Under the pieces are notes generated by a model. It made no database searches and was not told the DNA's origin. It saw nothing but the letters and a program-made list of their open reading frames with translations. DNA of 64,000 nt, taken from Tragulus kanchil (taxonomy: Eukaryota > Chordata > Mammalia > Artiodactyla > Tragulidae). A program made the translations under genes and the position numbers. Below, piece after piece: positions 29,701 through 41,700 of the stretch. The stretch is taken from assembly GCA_022376925.1 (NCBI GenBank), contig JAIOJX010000004.1:176171501-176235500 (forward strand). Reading direction: 5' to 3'. The number at the start of each line of letters is the position of its first letter. Within the stretch, counting starts at the first letter, position 1.

Positions 29701-32700
29701 TTTTTTTGGCCACTTCTATTGGTCTTCCATTTCCATCTGTTCTTTGGCCTGTGTGGGCCTCCCATTGCAGTGACCTCTCTCATTGCAGAGCACCGGCTGT
29801 GGGCACATGTGCTCCAGAGCGCTGGCTCGTACACACCAGTCCAGCCGCTCCCCGCCAGGGATTGAACTGGCGCCCCTTGCACTGCAAGGTGGACTCTTTA
29901 CCCACTGGACCACCAGGGAAGTCCCAGAACTGTATTCTGCTCTGCCTCATTTTCAGCTCTTTTACCCATGAGTGTGAAGAGTTTAGAACAGGCACCCAGC
30001 AAGTGGCCAGTGATGGTCATTTACCGTCGTTCACTTTAGAAAGTGCTGGAGTGAGAGGGCAGCTCTGAGGCTCATCCAGGACATGCAAAGGGGTAAGCGA
30101 TGCTCTTCCCCCAAGAATGGCCAGCAGGGCCTTTGTCCACCCCCCTTGAAGACCCCCTGGGACTTCCCTGGTGGTCCAATCGATAAGAATCCACCTTTGC
30201 AGCACAGGGGGACGCGGGTATTCGATCCCTGTTGGGGGAATTAAGATCCCATATGCTGTGGAACAACTAAGCCCACAACTAAGCTGCAACTACTGAGCCC
30301 ACAAGCCGCAACTAGAGTCCACACACTGGGACAGAAGATCCTGTGTGAGCAATGAAGATCCAGTGAGCCACAGCCGAGACCCAACACAGCCAAGTAAATA
30401 AATTTTGTTTGTTTACAGACAGAGAGAGAACCCCCTGCAATCCCTGGGTGAGCCCTTTGATGATGAGAACGCTGGCCTACTGAGGAAAAGACTTCAAAAG
30501 CCTCTTTGCTGGCTGATTCAAAGAGCCAGTGTCCCCGCTTCCCAAGCCTCTGTTCTGACCCCAGGATGACATCACATCAGGGCCCAGGGACAGACCTGCA
30601 GGGACAATGTTGTCCATCCATGTTTTCAGAAACTGTGCCGTTTTTTTGGATAGCAAGGAGATCAAATCAGTCAGTCCTAAAGGAAATCAACCCTGAATAT
30701 TCATTGGAAGGACTGATGCTAAAAGACCCTGATGCTGGGAGATTGAGGGCAGGAGGAGAAACAGTGACAGAGGATGCGATGGTTGGATGGCATCATCGAC
30801 TCAATGGACATGAGCTTGAACAAACTCTGGGAGAGAGTGGAGGACAGAAGAGCCTGGCGCGCTGCAGTCCATGGGGTTGCAGAGGTGGAAACAACAACAA
30901 CAAATCTTTCTTCTAAAACCTGTGACTGTCTGGGGCTTCCCCTGGTGGTCCAGTGGGTAAGGACACCGCCTTGCAGTGCAAGGGGCGCCGGTTCGATCCC
31001 TGGCCTGGGAAGATCCTACGTGCCGCGGAGCGGCTGGACTGATGTGTCCAGTTACTGAGCCGGAGCTCTGGAGCGCATGCGCCCAGAGCCAGTGCTCTGC
31101 GACAACAGAGGCCACCGCGATGGGAGGCCCACAGGAGCCAAAGAACAAAGACGGATGAAAATAGAGAAACGAAAGACCAATAGAAGTGGCCCGCCCGCTC
31201 CCCTCCCTCCCCAACCCGACCCCTGCCCAAAAATAAAGAAATAAATAAATCTTTAAAAAAAAAAACAAACCTGTGAAGTCAACCTGTAAAACCACTCGAC
31301 AGAGTCTGAAGGAGGAACTCGGCAGAGAAGGACGGAGGGAGAGAGAGGCGCGCCGTGCAGGGAGCTGGAGGACCGGCTGCTGGGCCAGGCGGGCCTCAGC
31401 CTTCCCCCGGCAGCCTCGCCTCCATGACGAAGGCAGCTGCCTCCTCGTCTGGTCCAGCCTGATGGCTCTGACCTTTACTGGGCTCTGAGCAGCCATCAGC
31501 TTATGTGATGCTCTCAGAAGACTTGAATGCCGTGGTTGGAAATAGCCCTGCCAACATGCCACTCAAGGGATGTGGACCGAGGAGACTGGCACTCCCAGGG
31601 GAACGTGGAGACTGAATCCCAAAGAAAAGGAGGCGTGGAACAGCCAAGAAGAGAAGGAAACACGAAAACGTACGATCCCACACGCCATGCGATGTGGCCA
31701 AAACCAAAACAACAGCAAGAACAAAACACCGCGCACTGCCGGTTAGGCACAGTCGATGTTTCCAGGGGGCAAGGCGCTCACCGAGGCGCCATCTTCCCCG
31801 TCTCCAGCTGCTCCACACTTGCCTTCCTCAAATGGACCGAGTCCCTCTTACACAGCAGCTGCATCTCAGCAACAGGATGATTAGAACCCTTCTGGGATTT
31901 CTGGGCTGAGGACACGATCCTAAAATTTATACGAGAAGGTAAAGAGCAAACACTAGTCACGAAGCCGGAGGACCGACATTTCCAGATGTCACGACGTGTG
32001 AGAGGACGGGGCCGCCAGGGTGAGCGGTGTTGGTGCTGCACAGCAGAGCAGACCGGGGCGCCCAGAGGCAGAGTCCACACGCGCAGACAATGTGTGCAAA
32101 AGGTGCCGTTTGGTGCAGTGGGGAGAGGACAGTCATTTTAACAACAGATTCACGTGAACAAGAAGGTAGATCTGGCACCTCTGCCTCCAACTCATACAAA
32201 AACCAGTTCCAAGCGGATCATGGATCTATTCATGAGCATTAAAAACAACAGGCCTGGGCTTCCCTGGTGGTCCAATGGGTAAGCACACCGCCTTGCAGCG
32301 CAAGGGGCGCCAGTTCGATCCCTGGCCTGGAAAGATCCCATGTGCCACGGAGCGGCTGGAATGATGTGTCCAACTACTGAGCTGGAGCTCTGGAGCACGT
32401 GTGCCCAGAGCCGGTGCTCTGCAGAGAGAGGCCACCGCGATGGGAGGCCCACACAGGCCAGAGAACAAAGATGGATGAAAATAGATAAATGAAAGACCAA
32501 CAGAAGTGGCCAGAAAAAATAAATTAATCAATTAAATTAAAAACAACAACAGGTCTATCAGACACATAGGAGAGTGTCTTCACAGCACTGGGGTAGGATA
32601 AAAAGATATTAAGCAGGACACGGTATATCTAACTGTAAGGAAAAGAAGAGTCTGGATTTCATGAACATTAAGAATCTGTGCTGATCAATCAACACCATCG

Positions 32701-35700
32701 AGAGAGAGAGGACATGCAAGCCACAGAGTGCGAGAAGACAAATGCAAAGCACCTCTCCAACCAAGGATGAAAAGACAGAACTCCTCAAACCAAGGGAAAG
32801 AAAGACACCACAAATGAGAAACAGGCAGAAGCCTTGAACTGGCGGTTCACACAGGAGGCTATCCGAGACTGCCAACGAAGGGGGCTGAACATCTTTAGTC
32901 ACCTGGAAACCGCAAATGAAAACTAGCAGGTATCACCAGAAGGGCTTAAAACGCCAAAACTACCCTGTGTCTGGTGAGAGTGCACAACGCTTCACGCTGC
33001 TGGAGAAGTGAGAACGGGTTCATCCGCTCTGGAAAATCGTCGGGCAGTGGATCCTGAAGCCGAGCGCACACACAGGTGCTGAGCCAGCGGAGTCAGCCCA
33101 GAAACGCAGCCACGTGCCCACGGGGAGACGACCAGGGATGGTCACAGCGGCACTGCTCACGGTAACCAAAACAGTGAACAATCCCAGGTCTGCTGGGAAG
33201 CGTCTTGTCACATGGTGGACTCCTACGAGCGGTGACAAGGGCAGGCTGCAACCACAGGGGACACCAGACATGGCCCTTACATGCCATACACGCGTGACGC
33301 TGACTGAAAGAGGCCAGACAGCTACGGGACCCACGTGTGGCTCTCTTCATGGGAAGTTTACAGACGCAAAACACCTGAGGGTCCTCGGGATGGTGGTTTC
33401 CTGGCTGGGGGGGCTTCGGGGGAGAGGCAGTTTGCAGACAGCAAGGGCCCCACAGGAGGCTTCCGGGGTCTGGCGCGTGTTCTGTTTTTGGATCTGTCTG
33501 TGGGTTATAAGGGTGTGTTCATTTTGTGAAGTCACTGGCCTGTGTATTTATAATTTCCATACTTTTCTACAAGCATATTGTACTTCAATAAAAAGCTTCC
33601 AGGAACAACAAACAACAGGGAGGTTAAGCTCCGTGAGAGACCTGAGGATGACGGTCGCCTCTGTCGGGGCTACATGGAGGCCAGCAGGAGGCCTCCGGGT
33701 GACGGGAGCACACGACCTCCTGATCTGGGTGGCTGGCAGATGGGTAAGTTTCTTTTATGGAAACTCAACAAGCCGTTACAGTGGACACATTTTTCTATAT
33801 GGATGTTGTATTCTGATAAAACGCTATGCCTTCCAAATACTTCTGGGGGGCAGGGGAGTGATAAACGTGATGACGCTGGCCGGGGGCCCCAGGACTGCCC
33901 CAGCCCGGGCAGTCTCCCGGGACTTCCTCTAAGCCGGGGTCAGGAGCCCCCGTGCTCCCAGGGCAGCTGTCCAGACCCCACTGCGCGCGCACCTGGCCGC
34001 CCCACTAGCCTGGGCCTGGCCGGGGTTCCCGCCCCGCTGTGAGTGCCCCAGGCAGGGCGAACGGCCTCCCGACGAAGTGCCTGGCCTCAGAAACCTTGGC
34101 TGCATGAACCTCTCATTTGGGTCTTGGAAACAGGCTGAGACACGAAAGCACGCTGGCTCTCCCGTGCCTTCCGTCAGCCAGAGCACAGCGACGACACACG
34201 TCAAGAAACACATCAGCGTCTCCACGGGGCACACATTCCTGCTCACTCTCAGCTCATCCGTGTGAGGCATGAGATATGGAAGTGGATGGGGGATGTGAGC
34301 CTTCCATCCCGAACACAGCTGCTGTGCCGGGCAGCCCACCCAGAGCAGACACGGAACGAAACACGCCTGTGTGCGCTGCAGCAAGAGGAAGCCTGGGGTC
34401 AGCAGAGGCTGTGAACGAGCGGGCAACAAGGACTGTGAATTATCCAGCTGGGGGTTCCCGAGGCTGGTCCTGGGCCACGATCCCCACCTGGAGCTCCTCA
34501 CGCTGTTTTCCATTTCTGGACCCACGATGCCATCGTCAACGCAAGGTACCCAACCGAATACCTCTGGAGTGAATAAAGGAACCGGGAGACGCAACCAGCA
34601 GACGCCAAGCAGAAGAGGCCTGTATTACCCCCGAGGCAGGTCACTCCTCATCCCGGAAGCAACACCCCGGGCACTAAACTGCCTTGTTTCCCTTCAAATG
34701 GCTGCAGGAGGAATTTTGGTCCGCTCTGTTTTACTGTCTAAGCATCTGTGGAATGACATCCCAGGAACGGATGTCTACCCTCGGGTGGTCAGCGCCCAAG
34801 GGCAGGGCCCACATCTATTTTTGTACCTTGACTCCTGTCTGGAAAGAGCTTCCCGGGTGGCTCAGACAGGAAAGAATCAATCTGCCTGCAATGTGGAAGA
34901 CTTGGGTTTGATCCCTGGGCTGGGGAGATCCCCTGGAGAAGAGAATGGCTACCCACTCCAGGATTCTTGCCTGGAGAATCCCAAGGGCAGAGGAGCCCGG
35001 TGGGCTACAGTCAGTGGGGTCCCAAGTCAGACAGGACTGGGGACCTCCGCCACTCCCGGCGGGAAGGCGCTCTGCAGGGAAGGCCACTCACCGCCAGGAA
35101 GCCCAGCTTGCCTCCACACCGGGTCTTGAGCCCCATGGCGGCCGTCAGATGGATCTCCACCAGCGTGCTCGGCGGGATCTGCTCCTCAGAAACCTTGGCT
35201 GCATGAACCTCTCATTTGGGTCTTGGAAACAGGCTGAGACACGAAAGCACGCTGGCTCTCCCGTGCCTTCCGTCAGCCAGAGCACAGCGACGACACACGT
35301 CAAGAAACACATCAGCGTCTCCACGGGGCACACATTCCTGCTCACTCTCAGCTCATCCGTGTGAGGCATGAGATATGGAAGTGGATGGGGGATGTGAGCC
35401 TTCCATCCCGAACACAGCTGCTGTGCCGGGCAGCCCACCCAGAGCAGACACGGAACGAAACACGCCTGTGTGCGCTGCAGCAAGAGGAAGCCTGGGGTCA
35501 GCAGAGGCTGTGAACGAGCGGGCAACAAGGACTGTGAATTATCCAGCTGGGGGTTCCCGAGGCTGGTCCTGGGCCACGATCCCCACCTGGAGCTCCTCAC
35601 GCTGTTTTCCATTTCTGGACCCACGATGCCATCGTCAACGCAAGGTACCCAACCGAATACCTCTGGAGTGAATAAAGGAACCGGGAGACGCAACCAGCAG

Positions 35701-38700
35701 ACGCCAAGCAGAAGAGGCCTGTATTACCCCCGAGGCAGGTCACTCCTCATCCCGGAAGCAACACCCCGGGCACTAAACTGCCTTGTTTCCCTTCAAATGG
35801 CTGCAGGAGGAATTTTGGTCCGCTCTGTTTTACTGTCTAAGCATCTGTGGAATGACATCCCAGGAACGGATGTCTACCCCTCGGGGTGGTCAGCGCCCAA
35901 GGGCAGGGCCCACATCTATTTTTGTACCTTGACTCCTGTCTGGAAAGAGCTTCCCGGGTGGCTCAGACAGGAAAGAATCAATCTGCCTGCAATGTGGAAG
36001 ACTTGGGTTTGATCCCTGGGCTGGGGAGATCCCCTGGAGAAGAGAATGGCTACCCACTCCAGGATTCTTGCCTGGAGAATCCCAAGGGCAGAGGAGCCCG
36101 GTGGGCTACAGTCAGTGGGGTCCCCAAGTCAGACAGGACTGGGGGACCTCCGCTCACTCCCGGCGGGGAAGGGCGCTCTGCGCAGGGAAGGCCACTCACC
36201 GCCAGGAAGCCCAGCTTGCCTCCACACCGGGTCTTGAGCCCCATGGCGGCCGTCAGATGGATCTCCACCAGCGTGCTCGGCGGGATCTGCTCCTCCGCAC
36301 ACTCAGCCAGGTTCACGGCACACAGAGCCATGTGCACGTCTGAACAGGCAGATCCCACAGGAAGCTTGCCTACGGCGGCAGACACGGACAACGAATGCTG
36401 AGAGACTAACTCACGCCTTCTCCTGCCCCCTCAAGCACCAGCAGAGCAAGGATGGGACCACCGAGGAAGCTGGTGGACTCCGTCAGATAGTCCACAGGGA
36501 CCGTGCTCCCCGCCACCTCACAGGTGGCTGAGGACGAGAGAAATCTCAGGTCAAGCGTCCGGCCCACGGCCCCGGCCCTGTGTGTCGGGAGTGGTCGTGA
36601 GTGCAGGTTGTGGACAAGAATCAGAGAAATGAACAGCAACCCTTTCTAAAACAGTGTCAACGGCAGGTTTATGTCCTCCTGATACAGCCTCGTGTCTCCA
36701 CACGTTGGAAGAAAGGTTATAAAAATGAAAAGAAAACACAAAACTGATGTGAACTTATTTTCCTTCAACAAGACCCACAGTATATAAGCACACACGCTTT
36801 TGAGGGAAGAAGTTACATGCAACAGCTGTGACGGCCGGACACATCCTGGGGCGGAGGTGGAGGCCAGGCAAGGCTTACTGCACCCTCCTGTGAGGGCTGC
36901 ACAGCTCACCTGCAGTGACCCTGAGGGTAGGACCGGCCCGCGGGGCCCGCCGAGGCTGCAAGGCGCTCTCACTGCCGCCGGCTCTGGTCCTCACTCCAGC
37001 ACAGGGAGGGGCCAGTACGGTCGCCTCGTGTGGCTGCAGGGAGGCTGACCCGGGGAGTGTCCCAGTCAGGGCCTCTCTGGTCCTTTATCCGCCCCCAGAC
37101 TTCACTCTGGGGGGTTGGTTTCCCCGGGGGACACCAATGACTGGGCCTTCTCCTTTGTGGGGAAGGCAGATGCAGGGCAGTGCAGGGACCACGGTGCCTT
37201 CTGGTCACCTCTGTCCTCTTGGGGACCTGCTCAGGGCCAGGCCCAGAGAGCGCTTGGTGAGTGTGGGGGATGAGCGGTGTGAACCATCCCAGCTGGAATT
37301 CTCCTGAACAGATGCGCCCTCCAGATCAGAGACCTGGATGCAGCCTGCTCCATCCCCAGGGGCTCAGGACGGACCGGAAGCAGGGAAGATCTGCAGATGG
37401 GGCCCCGCTGTGAGCGCTCTACAAGGCCCCAGGTGCCCCAGCCCCGTAGCTGGCCCTGTGTCTCGTCTCCATCCCCCTGGGGCCTGGGACAGCCCCACCC
37501 CTGGGCCGGAGCTCCCTCTGCCACAGGGCCTCCTCTCGCCTTCCTGTCACCGCACCCACTGTGGCTCTCTGCCTTGTCTTACCCACAACCCAGCAGCACG
37601 CTCCCTTCCCGAACCCCCTCTGACTTTCTCCCCCATACACCAAGCCTCTCCTGCCTGACCACCTCTCAGGTCCGCCTCTGCCCACCTCCTTGACCCTTCC
37701 GCACGGGCCTCCTCCCACATGCCCTCAAGGGGCCGCTTCAGCACAAGCCCATCTGCTTCCATGGTTTTCATTCTCACCCACAGATGAAAGGCCCGGCTCC
37801 TTCCCGTGGACTACAGAGCCGGGTGGCCCCACCACTGACGGTCCCTTCTCAGTGTGTCATGGGCACGTGGCCCGAGGGGAACATCTCCCCTCCTTGGAAC
37901 GTGCCTCCCGCCTGGAAGGCACACCCTCTCTGCAGAGCTGGTGAACTTGCCGCATCCTTGCTTGTGAAGCTGGGACTTCTAGGAAAGCCTGTCAGGACCC
38001 TCCCCAACATGGACCCCTCCCTCCCAACTCTTCTGTGACCTCCACCACCGGCTGAGCTGTCTGCTCCTCTGTCAGAGCAGGACTTCATTGAAAGAAATAA
38101 GTGATCATATTTCACGGATTCTAAGGTGCCATCAGTTTTAAGTTTCTCTTAACCACTGCCAGGGAGCCAGCCCCGCCAGCTCCACGACAGCGCTCACTGT
38201 GTAGAGGACACTGCCAGGTGCAGAGATGTTCCCGTGAAAAAAATGGGTGCCTTATAATGACGAACGGCAATTTCCAGTCGTGGCCGTGGGTGGAGGGCTG
38301 GTTGGTCTAACCATCCTCGACAGGCGCTGCAAAGGGACGTGGCTCAGCTGGGGCAGAGGACTGGCAAACCGGGCGCGGGTGGGGTGACAGGCCAGGCCGC
38401 GGCAGCCAGCCCTTACCTGTGATGTGCAGCTGGTGCAGCCTGTGGTAGGCCAGGGCTGCGTCCCGGGCGCTGGTCTTGGCCTCCTCCTCCAGGCCCGCGG
38501 CGGTGGCCGGGGCGGCCCGCCGGTGCTGGAAGACCTTCTTGAGCAGCCAGCGCACCAGGCGCAGCTTCTGCAGGCTGTAGCGGATCACGTTCCAGGAGAG
38601 GCTGCAGGCCAGGTCCAGGCGGGAGGTGGGCAGTGCCCGGCCCAGCACCGATAGGCAGGTTTGCAGGTTGGCTGCGGCAGCCGCAAAGTCCCCCTGGCGG

Positions 38701-41700
38701 GAAGCAAGAAGGTATAACGTTCACCGGCCTTGATGTGGCCTCTTCGTTTCGCTTTAGTGAATGCTTAGTGAAGAAAATCTGGGAAAACTCAGACAGCTAC
38801 AAAAAAGTACAGAGATCACCTGTGACCTTATCCCTGAAGGACTGCTGCCATTTTGGTATATTTCCTCCTAGCCTTTCACTAAATCGAGATTGTACCATGT
38901 TCTATCTTAAGCAAATACCATTCAGAATCTCTCACAGCAGCTTTTGTACATAAGGTAGTAACATGGTGGGGATGATGAACCATGTGATCTTTTAGGTTTT
39001 TAGGTTCTCAAAGTGTGGCTCCCAGAGACCAGGAGCATCACTGGTCCCTGGGATCTCATTAGAAATGCGAATTCCAGGGCTTTCCTGGTGGTCCAGTGGG
39101 TAAGGACACCGCCTTGCGGTGCAAGGGGCGCCGGTTCGATCCCTGGCCTGGGAAGATCCCATGTGCCGCAGAGCGGCTGGACCGATGTGTCCAATCACCG
39201 AGCCGGAGGGAGCTCTGGAGCGCATGTGCCCGGAGCTGCTCTGTGCGACGAGAGAGGCCACTGCGATGGGAGGCCCACGCAGGCCAAGGAACAAAGATAA
39301 ATAGATGAAAGACCAATGGAAGTGGCCCCTCCCCTCCCAAAAAAGATTTGCGAATTCCTGGTGCTCCTTTCCTTCCTCCCCTACACCTACTGACTCAGAA
39401 CCTCTGCGGCAGGCCCTCAGGGTGATTCTGAAGTCCACTGAAGTCTGAGAGCCACAGTTTTAGGCAAATACACAGCAGAATTCCTCTGACTGAGGATCTG
39501 GACAAGTCTCTGCCAGCCCTGGAGGGCCGCGTGGAGAGTCTACACCCTGTACTGAAGTCCTTCTCTGTTTTTCTCATTCCCGGAGGCTACAGGGTCTTGA
39601 GAAACTGTGGTCATTGCTCTTTTCCTTTCCCATGATGCAGTGGGTATGACACCTGAACCTTCCTTCCTGTGCCTTTATGGAAGAGAGGATCCTTACAGAG
39701 GGACAGGGGTTGGCCGATGGCCAGGCTCTGAGCATGACGGTCCCTGAGCCGGTGCGGCAGACTCACCCGGGCGAGGTCCAGGTCTGCCTGCTTCCGGTGC
39801 CTCCAGAAGGTGACTGAGGAGCGCGAGTGGGGCCGGATCACCGGCTCCCCATGGACCAGCAGCTTCACAAAGACGCTCAGGATGATCACGCCGTTCACCA
39901 GCCACAACAGGAGCGTTGGCATCATCCAGTCGAACCAGGCCCTGGAGCCTAGGAGGGGCGCGTTCACTGAACCCGCAAGCAAGGGCTTCCTGAAGCAGCC
40001 CCGGGGACTGCAGAGCACCTGACCGACCGCTCACGCTGACAGGCAAGAGCCTCCTCCCTCCTGTTTGGAACAAATGTGACTGCTCCATTTAGTAACACCA
40101 TCTAAGGGCTTAGGGTAGGAGTGCTACAGACACCTACTGCACACTACAGCCAATCTGGACAATTCTACAGCCTAAACAGGAGCCCTGTGGTCCTTGCCAC
40201 CTGGGGCAGGATGCCACACACATCTCTGCTGGCCAAGACAAAGCTAGGCTGCTGATTTATCGACTCAGGCAATAAGACGACCACATTCTCCTCCAAACGG
40301 GCATACCCACAACCCCCTGTGTAAGCCGTGCAGGGTCCTGATTTGTTTTGCTCTTTTGCCAGAACTTAGGTTTGCCATGTTACTTCCGAAACATGACTGA
40401 TGCCAGTCACTATTAGGAGCAAGCAGGTGGGGGCCCACTGCAAAAGCCCTTTGGGACCCAGTGACAAGCTAAGTGGTTGCAGGCAGGGCCTTCCGCCTGC
40501 CACACCAGCATCCCCATGTCCGGGTGACAGAGGGGCCCTCACCTACCTGACTCGAGCGACAGCATGGTGCGGCCGGAGCCTGAGTGCGGGTGCTGGTCTG
40601 CGTCGTGGGCCCCTCCCCACTGCAGCAGAGCAGTCAGGGGGTTAAAGGAGAGGCACAGGAAGGTGAGGACACACAGCAGGATGCGCGAGCGGTCCACCAT
40701 GCCCAGCGCCACTGGGGGAGAGTCCGGCTCGTCCTTGACCTTCAAAACAGGGGGCTGCATGTCAGAAGGAACACCGCGAGGGCTTTTACAGCAGTTTACT
40801 TTATATATGTATCAGAACCGGATTGCGAGATTTAAATTCAAGACCATTAAGCTGGATGGGAATAAACTCAGGCTGGAATTAAGAAGTTCACGGCTCTCCC
40901 ACTGCTGCTCAGACCTGGGGGCACTCGCCCCCTCGCCACTTGGGAGAAGAACACGTTCCGAAGAGCAGAGATGTTACAAAAGGCAGGCTGATCTAAAGTG
41001 ACCAAAGGCTCATCAGGAGTTGTCTGAGGCTGGAGATGTATGGGTGAACTTCCCGCAAAGGTGCACATTCATGGGAGATAAATACGTTCTAAAGCATTTT
41101 TAACTGGAAGGGATTTATTCATTTACTGTTACTTTTTTAATTCAAGTATAACTGACCTAAACGCTGTGTTGGTTCCAGGTGCCCAACACAGTGCCTGGAG
41201 ACTTTCCTACCTGACAGTGTCTCCAAAATAAGTCTAGCTGCATCAGCCACCAGACAGGGCCACCAGAGTGCCACTGACTACATTCCCTATGCTGTATACA
41301 GTTTATCCCTTGACTCACTTATCTTTTATCTGAAAGTCTGTATCTCTAAGCCTCCTACTCCTATTTCATCCACCCTCCCAATTTCCACCCCTGGCAATCT
41401 CCCATTTCTTATTTATTTGTTTATTTCTTCTGGGTCTTCCTTGCTGCAGGTGGGCATTCTCTAGCTATGATGCACAGGCTCTCACTGTGGCTGCTTTCCC
41501 TGCTGCAGCTCCTGGGCTCCAGGGCAGCTGGGCTCCGTCGTCGTGGCACGCGGACGCCGTGGCCTGAAGTATGCGAACTCTTCCTGGACCAGGGATCGAA
41601 CCCAGGTCTCCTGCAGGCAGATTCTTAACCACTGGACCAGCAGGGAAGTCCTATGTTTCTGTTTTGTTTGTCCATTTGGCTTGATTTTTAGATTTCATAT

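Larger units (their letters stand above)
29264..36199 (-). other. SREBF2: SREBF2 intron 11
   Basis: Rich in retroposons: young SINEs at 29692-29924, 30933-31265 and 32256-32536, a Bov-tA2-like SINE at 30159-30412, a BovB-derived piece at 30640-30905, an old L1 at about 31900-33612, and Bov-tA copies in duplication 34086-36296. Confidence 0.75.
34086..36296. repeat. tandem duplication 8, ~1.1-kb unit with part of exon 11
   Basis: 34086-35187 is repeated at 35186-36296. In the last ~150 bp before the junction, copy 1 lacks single bases in several G/C runs that copy 2 retains. Confidence 0.95.

Noticed and set aside
31900..33612. possible gene from plus-strand ORFs (for example 33114-33932)
   Set aside because: The region is a degenerate L1 3' part ending in AATAAA. 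No intact domain or splice structure.
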